A DNA stretch of 64,000 nucleotides from Rhodococcus sp. SMB37 (GCF_004345605.1 NZ_SLVY01000004.1:186001-250000); one strand, 5' to 3'; positions 32,793 through 43,071 are shown, counted from the first letter of the stretch. Program-made: numbers and translations. Notes: generated from the sequence alone by a model not told the origin.

Positions 32793-35700
32793 TGGGGAGT
32801 GGGATCGTGTCCGAACAGGCAAGAAGCTCGGCCGTGACCGGTTTCGACCTCCTGGGGGAGCTTCCGTCGGGGACGACGGTCCTCGAGGCGTCGGCCGGGA
32901 CCGGGAAGACCTACGCGATCGTGGGCCTCGCGACCCGGTATGTCGCCGAAGACATCGCCGATCTGTCCGAACTACTGCTCGTGACGTTCAGCCGTGCAGC
33001 CACGCAGGAACTTCGGGAACGGACCCGCGCTCGCTTCGCCGAGGTGGTCGATGCCCTCGCCGATCCGGAGGCCGCCGCGGCCGGAAGCGACCGACTGATC
33101 CGGTATCTGGCCGCTCACGACGTAGAGAACCGCCGTACCCGCCTACGGCAGGCCCTGTCTGATTTCGACGCCGCGACCATCGCCACGACGCACGGGTTCT
33201 GCCAGCGGATGCTCGACGAGCTCGGCATCGCCGGCGAGCGCGAACCCCACGTCACGGTGGTCGAAGACGTCGAGGACCTCACGATCGAGGTCATCGCCGA
33301 CATCTACCTGCGTCGGTACGGGCGAATCGAGCCACCCATCTCCTATGTGGAGGCCAGGGTCGCCGCCCGCGCGGCGATCTTCGACCAGCAGGCGGCGCTC
33401 GCTCCTGCGAGTGCCGACGGAACCCCGGCGGGGGAGCGTGTCGAATTCGCGCAGGAGGTGCGTGCCGAGGTCGAACGCCGGAAGCGGACGACGGGGCTGC
33501 GTGACTTCGACGACCAGCTCGCGTTGCTGCACCGTGTGCTGAGCGATCCCGAGCACGGCGCGGCTGCATGCCGGCGGATCCGAGCCCGGTTCGGCGTCGT
33601 CCTCGTCGACGAATTCCAGGACACGGACCCCAAGCAGTGGGAGATCCTCCACCGGGCGTTCCACGGCCACAGCACTCTGGTGCTGGTCGGCGATCCGAAG
33701 CAGGCGATCTACGCCTTCCGCGGTGCCGAAGTGCTGAGCTACCTCGATGCGGTGAACACCTCCGATGCGCACCGCGAACTCACCACCAACTGGCGCAGCG
33801 ACGCCGACCTGATCACCGCGCTCGATCATGTGTACGGCGGTGCAGCACTGGGTGATCCGAGAATCGCCGTGCACCGGGTCGACGCCGCCCGCGACGGAAC
33901 GCGCCTTGCCGGGACGGCTCCGGTGCGGCTGCGTCACCTGCCGCGCACGGGCGCCGGACCACTGGGCAAGTCGGGGTACCCGACGGTTGGGCCCCTGCGA
34001 GCCAACGTGGCGCGCGACGTCGCGGCCGATGTGGTGGCGCTGCTCGACAGCAATACAACCATCGAACGAGGCGGGCATCCGGAGCGGGTGGAACCCGGCC
34101 ACATCGCGATTCTCGTGCGGACGCACGCGCAGGTGTCCCTCGTGTACGAGGAGCTGCAACGGACGGGTGTGCCGTGCGTCCTCGCCGGCGGGACGAGCGT
34201 GTTCACCACCCCCGCCGCCCAGCAGTGGCTGTGGACCTTGCAGGCGCTCGAGCAACCGCACCGCACGGATCGGGTGCGTCTCGCAGCGCTGACCCCGCTG
34301 CTCGGATACACCGCGGAGGATCTCGTGGCGCGCGGCGACGAACTGGTCGCGCAGGTCGGTGGGGTGCTCCGCGATCTCGCGTTGGTGTTCGCGCAGTCCG
34401 GATTCGCGGCCTTGTTCGAACGTCTCGCCACGGTGGGCGAACTCGAGGCGCGCCTGCTCCGAACAGTGTCGGGGGAGCGGCAGCTGACCGACCTGCGGCA
34501 CATCGCGGAGCTGCTCGACGATGCGGCCACGTCCGACTCGTTCGGCATTGCGGCGCTGACGCGATGGTTCGAAGACCGGATGAACGATCCAGGACGCGGC
34601 AGCTCCGACCGCAGTCGTCGCCTCGACAGCGACGACGCTGCCGTGCAGATCCTCACGGTGCACGGCAGCAAGGGGCTGGAGTTTCCGGTCGTCTACGTGC
34701 CGTACGCATGGGATGCCGCCAAGAACCCGAACCCCGACACACTGCTGTTGCACGAGGACGGCCGCCGGATCCTCGACGTCGGCGGTGAGGGCAGCCCGGG
34801 CTACGGCGAGCGGCGCCGCACCCACGAGGCAGAGGAAGCGGGTGAAGAACTGCGCCTTCTGTACGTGGCACTGACCCGTGCTTGCTGTCAGGTCACTCTG
34901 TGGTGGGCGCCGTCCTACGGCACCGCCTGCTCGCCGCTGCACCGAGTGTTGTTCGCGCGTAACCCCGGCAGTGCCGAGGTTGCGCCCGCAGCGGGCATTC
35001 CCGCCGATTCGGTGATGGCCGAACAGTTTGCGTCGTGGGCGAAGGCCACCGGCGGTCTGATCTCCGTGGAAGCCACCGGAATCGTCGGCAAGAAGGAGAT
35101 CACCTGGTCGAAGCCGCAGCAGGACGAAACATCCCTGGTCGCTGCACGGTTCACCCGCGTGCTCGACGGCGCGTGGCGGCGCACCTCGTATTCGGCGCTC
35201 ACCGCATCGGCGCACGACGGTGTCGGCGTCGGCAGCGAGGTCGAAGAACCGGAGAAGGACGACGAGCCGGAGGAGCCGCCGTTGGCGACGCCCGACCCCG
35301 CGGCGGAGGGGATCCCATCGACCATGAACCACCTTCCCGGAGGCACGGTCTTCGGCACCCTTGTCCACGCCGTGTTCGAAATCGTCGACACTTCCGCCGT
35401 CGACCTCGAAGGCGAACTCACCGCATGCTGTCGCGACGTGGTGGCTCAGCGACTGTCCGACATCGATCCCGACGAGCTCGCGCAAGCGCTACTGCCCGTC
35501 CTGCACACCCCGCTCGGCCCACTCGCGCGCACGCTGGCGGACTTCCCACCGAAGGACAGGCTCGCGGAACTCGACTTCGAGTTGCCGCTCGCGGGAGGTG
35601 ACGAACCCGCTGCCGTGACCGTCACCCTGGGACAGGTTTCCGACCTGCTCCGACGTCACCTCACACCCGATGATCCGCTGTTCGAGTACGCCGATCACGT

Positions 35701-36106
35701 GCGTACCCTCGAGCCGGTGCCGCTGCGCGGATACCTCACGGGCAGCATCGATGCCGTCCTGCGCGTCGACGGGCCGCAGTTCGTCGTCGTCGACTACAAG
35801 ACGAACCGGCTCGCTCCCGGTGAGCTGACCACGGGCCACTACACCCGCGACGCGATGGCAGCGGAGATGATCCGTGCCCACTATCCGATGCAGGCGCTTC
35901 TGTATTCGGTTGCGCTGCACCGATACCTGCGGTGGCGCATGCCTGGGTACGATCCGGAGACTCATCTCGGTGGGTCGCAGTACCTGTTCGTTCGCGGTAT
36001 GGCCGGACCGGGCAGTCCCCCCGGCAGCGGCGTGTTCGACTGGACGCCGCCCGCCGCGCTCGTCACCGACCTGTCGGATCTGCTCGCCGGAAGGGCACTG
36101 CCGTGA
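32792..36106 (+). CDS. recB: exodeoxyribonuclease V subunit beta (RecB)
   Basis: 1104-residue RecB, the 3'-5' helicase and nuclease. Walker A is ASAGTGKT at residues 33-40. Other helicase motifs are VTFSRAATQELRERTR, LVDEFQDTDPKQWEIL, VGDPKQAIYAFRG and VHGSKGLEFPVVYVP. The C-terminal nuclease keeps GSIDAVLRVDG and VVDYKTN, the catalytic Asp and Lys. ATG 32792 overlaps the recC stop; GTG 32807 is a possible alternative. The linker around residues 800-850 is acidic (EEPEKDDEPEEPP). Confidence 0.96.
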   Translation: MGSGIVSEQARSSAVTGFDLLGELPSGTTVLEASAGTGKTYAIVGLATRYVAEDIADLSELLLVTFSRAATQELRERTRARFAEVVDALADPEAAAAGSDRLIRYLAAHDVENRRTRLRQALSDFDAATIATTHGFCQRMLDELGIAGEREPHVTVVEDVEDLTIEVIADIYLRRYGRIEPPISYVEARVAARAAIFDQQAALAPASADGTPAGERVEFAQEVRAEVERRKRTTGLRDFDDQLALLHRVLSDPEHGAAACRRIRARFGVVLVDEFQDTDPKQWEILHRAFHGHSTLVLVGDPKQAIYAFRGAEVLSYLDAVNTSDAHRELTTNWRSDADLITALDHVYGGAALGDPRIAVHRVDAARDGTRLAGTAPVRLRHLPRTGAGPLGKSGYPTVGPLRANVARDVAADVVALLDSNTTIERGGHPERVEPGHIAILVRTHAQVSLVYEELQRTGVPCVLAGGTSVFTTPAAQQWLWTLQALEQPHRTDRVRLAALTPLLGYTAEDLVARGDELVAQVGGVLRDLALVFAQSGFAALFERLATVGELEARLLRTVSGERQLTDLRHIAELLDDAATSDSFGIAALTRWFEDRMNDPGRGSSDRSRRLDSDDAAVQILTVHGSKGLEFPVVYVPYAWDAAKNPNPDTLLLHEDGRRILDVGGEGSPGYGERRRTHEAEEAGEELRLLYVALTRACCQVTLWWAPSYGTACSPLHRVLFARNPGSAEVAPAAGIPADSVMAEQFASWAKATGGLISVEATGIVGKKEITWSKPQQDETSLVAARFTRVLDGAWRRTSYSALTASAHDGVGVGSEVEEPEKDDEPEEPPLATPDPAAEGIPSTMNHLPGGTVFGTLVHAVFEIVDTSAVDLEGELTACCRDVVAQRLSDIDPDELAQALLPVLHTPLGPLARTLADFPPKDRLAELDFELPLAGGDEPAAVTVTLGQVSDLLRRHLTPDDPLFEYADHVRTLEPVPLRGYLTGSIDAVLRVDGPQFVVVDYKTNRLAPGELTTGHYTRDAMAAEMIRAHYPMQALLYSVALHRYLRWRMPGYDPETHLGGSQYLFVRGMAGPGSPPGSGVFDWTPPAALVTDLSDLLAGRALP

Positions 36107-37983
36107 TCGAAGCCCGAATTGCGCAGCGGGGCAAAGGCGCCCTGCGCGAGTTCAACGAGGCGGGGGTACTGGCCGCTGCCGACGTCCACGTTGCGCTGCG
36201 ACTTGCGAACCTCGGAGGCGAACCGAACGCCGACGTGCACCTGGCCACTGCCCTCGCCGTTCGTGCCGTGCGCTCCGGTTCGGTGTGCCTCGACCTGACG
36301 CGGCTGCGCGACGTCACCGTCAACGAGGACGAGGACGGAAACCCGGTGGTCGACCCGGAGTCGTTGCCGTGGCCACACGACGGCGAGGTCCTCGGCGCCC
36401 TGCAGCGCAGTCCGCTCGTCATCGGCGGCGACCGCGGGTCGCTGCGACCGCTGCGCCTCGTCGACACCGACGAAGGGCCGTTGCTGTACCTCGACCGGTA
36501 TTTCCGGCAGGAACAGACGATCCGGGAGGTCCTCGCCGCACGCGGCGACGGCTTCCCGACGGTCGACGACGACCGGCTCACCGTCGCACTCGACGAGTTG
36601 TTCCGCGACCAGTCCGACCGCACGAAGCCGTCCCCGGCGCCCGATCGTCAACGTGTTGCGGCTGCGCTTGCCGCCACGCACCGCACCACCGTGATCGCCG
36701 GCGGCCCGGGAACCGGAAAAACACACACCGTCGCGCGGATTCTCGCATTGCTCGAGACGATGGAAGGCCCTGGTCTACGCATCGGACTGGCGGCACCCAC
36801 CGGTAAGGCTGCGGCACGTCTGCAGGAATCTGTACGCGAGCAGGAGTCGGTGCTGCCGTTGCCACCGGGGCTCACTGCCATGACGCTGCACCGCATGCTG
36901 GGCTGGCAACGCGGCCGCACCCGTTTCCGCTACCACGCCGACAATCACCTGCCGTACGACGTCATCGTCGTCGACGAGACCTCGATGGTGTCGCTGACAA
37001 TGATGTGCCGACTGCTCGAAGCGGTCCGTCCCGATACGCGCCTCGTTCTGGTCGGCGACCCCGACCAGCTTGCCTCCGTCGACGCCGGTGCTGTGCTCGC
37101 CGACCTGATCGCGCGGCCGGTCTCCGGCGACGTCAACCCGGTGTTCATCAAGGCCGCGGCGCGCGACCTCGAGGCCTCCGACGATCCGGACGAGGCCGCC
37201 TTCAGGCCTGTCGAACACGACCGCTTGCGGGGCGGAATCGTGCGGTTGAGCCGCGGTCGCCGATTCGGCGGTGAGATCGCGCGGCTGGCGGTTGCGGTGC
37301 GTGACGGCGACGGCGACAAGGCCATGGAGATCCTGAACAGTGACGCGCCGGAGGTCTCGTTCCACCGGCCCGACGACGTCGAGTCGCTGCGCCGTGATGT
37401 TGTGGGCTCGGCCCAGGAGGTCACCGCAGCCGCTCTGACCGGCGACATCCACGCAGTTCTCGAACAGTTCGAGACCCACCGTCTACTGTGCGCGCACCGC
37501 GACGGCCCGTACGGAGTGCAGCGGTGGGCGCGGCAGGCCATGGAATGGATCGGTGCATCGACGGGTCGCCGGCTCGATCCCGAGCGGTGGTATCCGGGGC
37601 AGCCGCTGCTGGTCACGGCCAACGACCACGAGGCCCGCATCTACAACGGCGACACCGGTGTCGTCGTGCGCCGCGACGACGGTGAACTCGTCGCCGCCTT
37701 TGCACGCGGCGAGCAGCCGTTCGTGCTTCATCCGAGCCAACTGTCGGCGGTGCAGACCGTGTACGCGATGACGATCCACCGCAGCCAGGGCAGCCAGTAC
37801 GGCACCGTGTCGGTGATCCTCCCCGACGAACGATCCTCCCTGCTCACCCGCGAACTGCTGTACACCGCGATCACACGTGCGCGGTCCAAGGTGCGGATCG
37901 TGGGGACGGAAGCAGCGGTGCGTGCGGGAGTGGAGCGTCAGGTGCTGCGAGCCAGCGGGTTGCGGCGCGAGATCCGGGTCTGA
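36103..37983 (+). CDS. recD: exodeoxyribonuclease V subunit alpha (RecD)
   Basis: 626-residue RecD, the 5'-3' helicase. Walker A GGPGTGKT is at residues 200-207. VIVVDETSMVSLTMM (motif II), VLVGDPDQLASVDAGAVL (motif III) and the C-terminal AMTIHRSQGSQYGTV plus LLYTAITRARSKV (motifs V and VI) are intact. GTG 36103 overlaps the recB stop (GTGA). With RecB and RecC it processes double-strand breaks and degrades foreign linear DNA. Confidence 0.96.
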   Translation: MIEARIAQRGKGALREFNEAGVLAAADVHVALRLANLGGEPNADVHLATALAVRAVRSGSVCLDLTRLRDVTVNEDEDGNPVVDPESLPWPHDGEVLGALQRSPLVIGGDRGSLRPLRLVDTDEGPLLYLDRYFRQEQTIREVLAARGDGFPTVDDDRLTVALDELFRDQSDRTKPSPAPDRQRVAAALAATHRTTVIAGGPGTGKTHTVARILALLETMEGPGLRIGLAAPTGKAAARLQESVREQESVLPLPPGLTAMTLHRMLGWQRGRTRFRYHADNHLPYDVIVVDETSMVSLTMMCRLLEAVRPDTRLVLVGDPDQLASVDAGAVLADLIARPVSGDVNPVFIKAAARDLEASDDPDEAAFRPVEHDRLRGGIVRLSRGRRFGGEIARLAVAVRDGDGDKAMEILNSDAPEVSFHRPDDVESLRRDVVGSAQEVTAAALTGDIHAVLEQFETHRLLCAHRDGPYGVQRWARQAMEWIGASTGRRLDPERWYPGQPLLVTANDHEARIYNGDTGVVVRRDDGELVAAFARGEQPFVLHPSQLSAVQTVYAMTIHRSQGSQYGTVSVILPDERSSLLTRELLYTAITRARSKVRIVGTEAAVRAGVERQVLRASGLRREIRV

Positions 37984-38067
37984 CTCTCCGGTCGCCATCA
38001 GGCGTGCCATCCTGGAGTGAGACTGCACTCGGCCGACGCTGCGGACCGTCGGCGGGGAGCGACGACT

Positions 38068-39501
38068 GTGCACTGGTTGGATGCGGACGGATACGTGATC
38101 GGGCGACTGTTGGTCACCCGAGGTCTCGCTGCGCTGTATTTGGTGGCGTTCCTGGCCGCTCTGCTGCAGTTTCGTGCACTGATCGGCGAACGGGGAATGC
38201 TGCCGGTACCCGACTTCGTCCGCCGACGGTCGTTCCGCTCGGCGCCGAGTGTGTTCCACTGGCGGTTCACCGATCGCACGTTCGCAGTGGTGGCGATCGT
38301 CGGTGTCCTCCTGGCGGCGCTGACCCTCGTGGGTGTCACCGAGCGCCTGCCCCTGGTGGCCTGCATGCTCGTGTGGTTCACGCTGTGGGTGCTGTACCTG
38401 TCGATCGTCAATGTGGGACAGGTCTGGTACGCGTTCGGGTGGGAATCACTACTGCTCGAAGCCGGAGTGCTCGCGATCTTCCTCGGTAACGCGCAGACCG
38501 CACCGCAGTTCCTGGTGCTGATCATGCTGCGCTGGTTGCTGTTCCGGGTCGAATTCGGGGCGGGCCTGATCAAGTGGCGCGGCGACCGCTGCTGGCGTGA
38601 CCTGACATGCCTGTACTACCACCACGAGACCCAGCCGATGCCCGGCCCGCTGAGCCGATGGTTCCACCGGCTGCCGCGTCCGCTGCATCGGATGGAAGTG
38701 GCCGGCAACCATGTGACACAACTCGTGGTTCCGTTCGGATTGTTCCTGCCGCAGCCGGGCGCGGGAATCGCCGCCGGAATCATGATCGTGACGCAGCTGT
38801 GGCTGGTGCTCAGCGGCAATTTCGCGTGGTTGAACTGGGTCACCATCGTGCTGGCACTCTCCGTGTTACCCGACAGTTTCTATGCCGCTCTCGCCACCGC
38901 GAACCACGATTTCGCTCCGACGCCTGAGCCGTTCACCGCGGCGGTTCTTGCGCTGACCGCCGTGGTCGCCGCTCTCAGCTATCGGCCCGTACGGAACTTG
39001 GTGTCGACGAGGCAGCAGATGAACGCGTCGTACAACCCGTGGCATTTCGTCAACACCTACGGTGCGTTCGGTAGCATCACTCGCACCCGTAGGGAGGTGA
39101 TCGTCGAGGGCACCACCGATGCTGTGGTCACCCCGGCGAGCCAGTGGCACGAGTACGAGTTCAAGGGCAAACCCGGTGATGTGTTCCGCCGGCCTCGCCA
39201 ATGCGCGCCCTACCATCGACGACTCGACTGGATGATGTGGTTCGCCGCGATCTCCCGGGACTACGCCGTCGGTTGGTTCCCGCGGTTCGCGGCGCGGCTC
39301 CTCGACAACGACCCCGACACCCTGCGGCTGTTGCGACACAACCCGTTTCCCGATGCGCCACCCGCCCTGGTACGCGCTCGTGTGTTCCACTACCGGTACA
39401 CCACGCCTACCGAGCATCGCGCGACCGGAGCGTGGTGGGTCCGTACACCGGAAGGCAACTTCATGCTGCCGGTGTCGCGGCAGGACCTTGCGGGTTTCTG
39501 A
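38068..39501 (+). CDS. lipase maturation factor family membrane protein
   Basis: About 477 residues. LMF proteins assist folding of lipases in eukaryotes; bacterial members are uncharacterised. The start HWLDADGYVIGRLLVTRG, then ALIGERGMLPVPDFV, WYAFGWESLLLEAGVLAIF, FRVEFGAGLIKWRGD and CLYYHHETQPMPGPLSRW are all diagnostic. About seven membrane helices are seen before a C-terminal soluble part (NPWHFVNTYGAFGSITRTR). I start at GTG 38068 (GGGGAG 8 nt upstream, matches the family N-terminus); an in-frame GTG at 38017 is less likely. Confidence 0.9.
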   Translation: MHWLDADGYVIGRLLVTRGLAALYLVAFLAALLQFRALIGERGMLPVPDFVRRRSFRSAPSVFHWRFTDRTFAVVAIVGVLLAALTLVGVTERLPLVACMLVWFTLWVLYLSIVNVGQVWYAFGWESLLLEAGVLAIFLGNAQTAPQFLVLIMLRWLLFRVEFGAGLIKWRGDRCWRDLTCLYYHHETQPMPGPLSRWFHRLPRPLHRMEVAGNHVTQLVVPFGLFLPQPGAGIAAGIMIVTQLWLVLSGNFAWLNWVTIVLALSVLPDSFYAALATANHDFAPTPEPFTAAVLALTAVVAALSYRPVRNLVSTRQQMNASYNPWHFVNTYGAFGSITRTRREVIVEGTTDAVVTPASQWHEYEFKGKPGDVFRRPRQCAPYHRRLDWMMWFAAISRDYAVGWFPRFAARLLDNDPDTLRLLRHNPFPDAPPALVRARVFHYRYTTPTEHRATGAWWVRTPEGNFMLPVSRQDLAGF

Positions 39502-39525
39502 ATTCACCCACGACGACTCAGCGAT

Positions 39526-40110
39526 TCACCACAGTTCGTAGTCGTCGGCGGACACGGTGAATCCGTGGGCGTCCGACTCGCACGTGACACCGGTGCTTTC
39601 GTCGATAGTGCAGGTGAACACGCTGATCTTCAACGCTTCCCCGTACGGGAGGACCTGTGCGGTCCGGTTCGGATCCATGAACGCGATATCGCCGATGTTA
39701 CTGAATTGACCCTCTCCGGATGATTCCACGATCACGACGTTCGCCGGCACCGTCACATCCGCCGCTCCGCTGCCCGGTACGCGGGGCGCACTCGACGGCA
39801 TGGTGCCCTGGCAGCCCGCGACCGGGTCGGTGTGAGTGAGGATCGCGCACTCGAACTTCCCGCTCTCGGACAGGAAGTAATACACGCCGGGCTGCGAGCC
39901 CGCGTACTCCGCGGGATCTACCTGAACCGGTGCCTTCGTCGTGGTGGCGGCCGTTGTCGTGGTCGTCGGTGCGGCCGATGTCGTCTGCGCAGCGGTCGCG
40001 GTCGGGTCGGCGGCGGTGGCCTCCCCCGAAACGGTGTCGCCGCAGGCTGTGACGGTGACGAGCGCTGCGGCGAGTGCGATGAACGATGCGGTGGTGCCCC
40101 GGCTGATCAT
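39526..40110 (-). CDS. putative lipoprotein with Thr-rich linker
   Basis: 194 residues. A signal peptide ends in VTAC at about residue 23 (lipidated Cys), then an Ala/Thr linker (TTSAAPTTTTTAATTTK) like the glycosylated linkers of actinobacterial surface proteins, then a domain of about 130 residues with four cysteines (FECAIL, AGCQG, FTCTID, VTCES). Function is unknown. Its ATG overlaps the monooxygenase stop as ATGA, so the two are coupled although their roles are not obviously related. Confidence 0.8.
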   Translation of the reverse strand: MISRGTTASFIALAAALVTVTACGDTVSGEATAADPTATAAQTTSAAPTTTTTAATTTKAPVQVDPAEYAGSQPGVYYFLSESGKFECAILTHTDPVAGCQGTMPSSAPRVPGSGAADVTVPANVVIVESSGEGQFSNIGDIAFMDPNRTAQVLPYGEALKISVFTCTIDESTGVTCESDAHGFTVSADDYELW

Positions 40111-41288
40111 GCCGGGAGCATAGCGACCCGTTCAGCCTGGTGTGTCATCAGATGCTGGACCACGAACTGCGCATCGGCGCCGGCCCCGCCGACAAACATG
40201 GACCGGAACGACGACTGGAATGCCAGACCGGTGAAGTACAGACCAGGGGCATCCGGGACCACCCCGCGCTGTTCGAGCGGCCAGCCGTCCTCACCGATGA
40301 CGGGGAGGTCGATCCAGCTGTAGTCCTGATGGAACCCTGTGCACCAGACGATGTTTGTCGCGTCGACGAGCCGGTCGTCACCGAGAACCGCTCGACCGCC
40401 GCGGACTCCGGTCATACGGTCGGTGACGCGCTCGACGCCGGCGGCAGTGAGATCCGTCCGCTTGACGCGCAGCGCCGGTGCGCCGTGAAGCCGTCCGTGA
40501 TTTCGGAGCTTTCTCCCGAGTGGAGTCCGCAGCGACATGACATGTCCCCACACGAACCAGAGGATGGGAAAGAGCACACGCATCCGACGGGATTCCAGCG
40601 GAACCGGAATCTGCCCGGTGTCGCGCCCACATAGGATGGTGCGGTGTGTGCTCGCGACTTCGAATGCGATGTCGCAGCCCGAATGCGAGGCGCCCACCAC
40701 GAGAACAGGACCGTCCTGCAACTGTCCGGGGTTGCGGTATTCGCTCGAGTGCAGCTGGAGGATCGACGGGTCGAGTTCGTGCCCGAAATCGGGGACGGCC
40801 GGGGCCCGCCCGAAGGTGCCGGTGGCCACCACGACATTGTGTGCCACGAACTGCACTGCACCGCAGTTGACGAGGTACCGATCGTCGGACGGCATCGACG
40901 ATGTTGTTTTCGGCAATGCCGTCACACGGTGTACTCGTGTGGAGGTGCGCACCGGCAGGCCGAAAGTCTCGGCGTAGGTTTCCAGGTAGTTCGCTACCTG
41001 ATCCTTTCCGGGGAACGAATCGGGCTCCGCGGGAAACTTCAGACCGGGCAGACTATCGCGACCGGCCGGGCTGTACAGCCGAAGCGAATCCCAATGGCAA
41101 CGCCAGTTGTCGCCGAGGCGTGGGTTCGCGTCGAGGATCACGAACCGTCGGCCATGTCGGGCGAGGTGGTATCCGGTGGCCAGGCCGGCTTGTCCCGCTC
41201 CGATGATGACGGTGTCGACCGTGTCGGCGGTGTGGGCAGTGTCGGTTTGCGCGGCTGCGCCGGTCGAGGGAAGCGGTGTAGTAGTCAT
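40107..41288 (-). CDS. flavin-containing monooxygenase-like NAD(P)/FAD enzyme
   Basis: 393-residue flavoprotein of the class B monooxygenase group. The FAD site is VIIGAGQAGLATGYHLARHG near residue 15, the NADPH site is VLVVGASHSGCDIAFEV, and the pieces between (LGDNWRCHWDSLRLYSP, NVVVATGTFG) fit. The substrate is unknown. It appears leaderless: TACCGT at 41295-41300 lies 6 nt before the ATG. The LuxR-type gene lies upstream on the same strand and may regulate it; the lipoprotein gene overlaps its stop. Confidence 0.92.
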   Translation of the reverse strand: MTTTPLPSTGAAAQTDTAHTADTVDTVIIGAGQAGLATGYHLARHGRRFVILDANPRLGDNWRCHWDSLRLYSPAGRDSLPGLKFPAEPDSFPGKDQVANYLETYAETFGLPVRTSTRVHRVTALPKTTSSMPSDDRYLVNCGAVQFVAHNVVVATGTFGRAPAVPDFGHELDPSILQLHSSEYRNPGQLQDGPVLVVGASHSGCDIAFEVASTHRTILCGRDTGQIPVPLESRRMRVLFPILWFVWGHVMSLRTPLGRKLRNHGRLHGAPALRVKRTDLTAAGVERVTDRMTGVRGGRAVLGDDRLVDATNIVWCTGFHQDYSWIDLPVIGEDGWPLEQRGVVPDAPGLYFTGLAFQSSFRSMFVGGAGADAQFVVQHLMTHQAERVAMLPA

Positions 41289-41294
41289 GTTTCG

Positions 41295-41300
41295 ACGGTA
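41295..41300 (-). promoter_or_regulatory. -10 box of a likely leaderless transcript (monooxygenase)
   Basis: TACCGT lies 6 nt before ATG 41288 on the minus strand, with no ribosome-binding sequence between. It implies a promoter separate from the LuxR gene upstream. Confidence 0.45.
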
Positions 41301-41388
41301 TGAGCGGGACAGATGCCGCTGCATCGGGCTATGTGTGTAGATGCGTCCCCCGCAGCATGGGTAATTCTGTGTAGGGAACCTGTGTCCT

Positions 41389-43020
41389 TCACACGAGGTG
41401 GTGCTCGTACGCGTACGCGGTGGCGGCCGAACGCGACGAGACGCCGAGCTTGCCGAAGATGTTGCTCAGGTGACGGGCGACCGTCTTCTCGCTGAGGACC
41501 AGGCTCTCGGCGATCTCGCGGTTGGTTCTGCCCGCGGCGACCACTCTCAGCACCTCGACCTCGCGCGCGGTCAGTCCGGCGGGCGTCGACGGGCGCGGAT
41601 CGTATTGACGGAGCTGCCGTAGATCCGGCGCCGCCCCGAGTTCTCGAAAGAGCATCGCGGCCGACTCGAACTCGATCTGCGCGGTGTCCTGGTCGCCGAG
41701 CGCGTCGCAGCAGCGTCCCTGCAGCACCCGGACATGTGCGCATGCATAGGGAGCGTCGAGTTCCTGCCACAGTCGCCACGCGGTTCGGAGCCGGTCGAGC
41801 GCCCGCCGGGGTTCGCCCTCTTCCAACAGTACGGCACCGAACGCGTGCGCGGTCATGGCGGTGAGCGCTGTCGACTCGGCTTGGGATGCCACCGCTTCGA
41901 GTTCTTCGGCGAAGCGACGTGCGCTCCCGACGTTGCCCTCTGCGAGCGCCACGTCGACGGCGGCCTCGAGCATTCGCGGGCGATACAGGGACGTCGACTC
42001 GGACAGTGCGCGATCGATTCCGGCGCGAGCACTGTCGAGGTCACCTTGTGCAAGCCGCAGCCGTGCCAGACCCGGATGAACCTCGTGTCCGGCAAGTGCT
42101 GCGCGACGATACGCGGCGTCGGCGGCAGAGAACTCACCGCGCACTCGGTGCAGTTCGGCGAGCTCGTAGTGGGCCATGCCGATCGCAGGATTGGCGACCG
42201 GTTCGGACAGTCTGCGGCACGCGAGCCGCACCTGCTCCATGGCGTCCTGCCATGCACCGTGGAGATGCAGCATCTCGGCCTGGTGGACGAGACATTGGCC
42301 GTGGAACGGCACGAGGTCGGGCTGAGCATCACACCAGTCACCGAGAGCGCGCGTCCACTCGGCGGCGCGGCGGAGCTGATAGGTCTCGTGGCAGGTGATG
42401 ATCACGGCGCAGTACAGGATCCCGGTTGCGATGGGGGAGACCTCGCCGGTCGTCACCGAAACCATGGTCTCGTCGAGCACTGCCAGACCGGCACGGGCGT
42501 CGCCGAGCAGAATCCGTGCCTGACCGACGCCGACACCGCTGAGCGCAATGAGGTCGCGATGCCCGCACTCCACACCGACTTCGCGCGCTGCGGTAAGAGT
42601 GGGAAGGGCCGACTCCGGATCGCCTCCGAGCAAGGTTCCGATGGCCTGAGGCACCGTGAGGAGTGCTCGGACCGACCGGACGGCGTCTGTCGGCGGTTCG
42701 CCGTCGAGGGCGCGTCGGGCGCGTGCGAGCCACCCCGAGGCGCGTGCGGAGTCTCCCGAGCTCGACAGGATGTAGGCCAACCAGAATGTGCTCTGGCCTG
42801 CGGCAGGTCGATCGTCGACGTGTTCGACGACGGCGCGCTCGAGCAAGCGGATGCACTCGTCGTCGTTGCCGGTCAGGTATGCGCACTGCGCAGCGCGATC
42901 GAGATCGTCTGCTCCGAGCGGCCGGAGTTCGTCGGCCGCTCGAAAATGTGCGGCCGCATCAGCCCACATGCGATCTCGGAATGCGAGGTGTGCTCGCTCG
43001 AACGCGTCGGTAGCGTCCAT
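41389..43020 (-). CDS. LuxR-type regulator with TPR-like helical sensor
   Basis: 543-residue regulator. About 470 residues of helical hairpins read as TPR repeats (AAAHFRAADELRPLG, ECIRLLERAVVEHV, LARLRLAQGDLDSARAGID). A C-terminal LuxR helix-turn-helix follows (LTAREVEVLRVVAAGRTN, then VARHLSNIFGKLGVSSR). It lacks the AAA ATPase domain of MalT-type regulators. The signal is unknown. ATG 43020 is preferred, as GGGAG lies 5 nt upstream; ATG 43032 adds four residues. The monooxygenase begins 100 bp after its stop. Confidence 0.9.
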   Translation of the reverse strand: MDATDAFERAHLAFRDRMWADAAAHFRAADELRPLGADDLDRAAQCAYLTGNDDECIRLLERAVVEHVDDRPAAGQSTFWLAYILSSSGDSARASGWLARARRALDGEPPTDAVRSVRALLTVPQAIGTLLGGDPESALPTLTAAREVGVECGHRDLIALSGVGVGQARILLGDARAGLAVLDETMVSVTTGEVSPIATGILYCAVIITCHETYQLRRAAEWTRALGDWCDAQPDLVPFHGQCLVHQAEMLHLHGAWQDAMEQVRLACRRLSEPVANPAIGMAHYELAELHRVRGEFSAADAAYRRAALAGHEVHPGLARLRLAQGDLDSARAGIDRALSESTSLYRPRMLEAAVDVALAEGNVGSARRFAEELEAVASQAESTALTAMTAHAFGAVLLEEGEPRRALDRLRTAWRLWQELDAPYACAHVRVLQGRCCDALGDQDTAQIEFESAAMLFRELGAAPDLRQLRQYDPRPSTPAGLTAREVEVLRVVAAGRTNREIAESLVLSEKTVARHLSNIFGKLGVSSRSAATAYAYEHHLV

Positions 43021-43071
43021 CCGAGCTCCCATCGCCCATGGTCGCCGGAAAGCTGTCAGGTCCGAATTCTA

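Noticed and set aside
33143-35485. 780-codon minus-strand frame opposite recB
   Set aside because: RecB helicase and nuclease motifs on the plus strand are intact; this is an antisense frame of a GC-rich gene.
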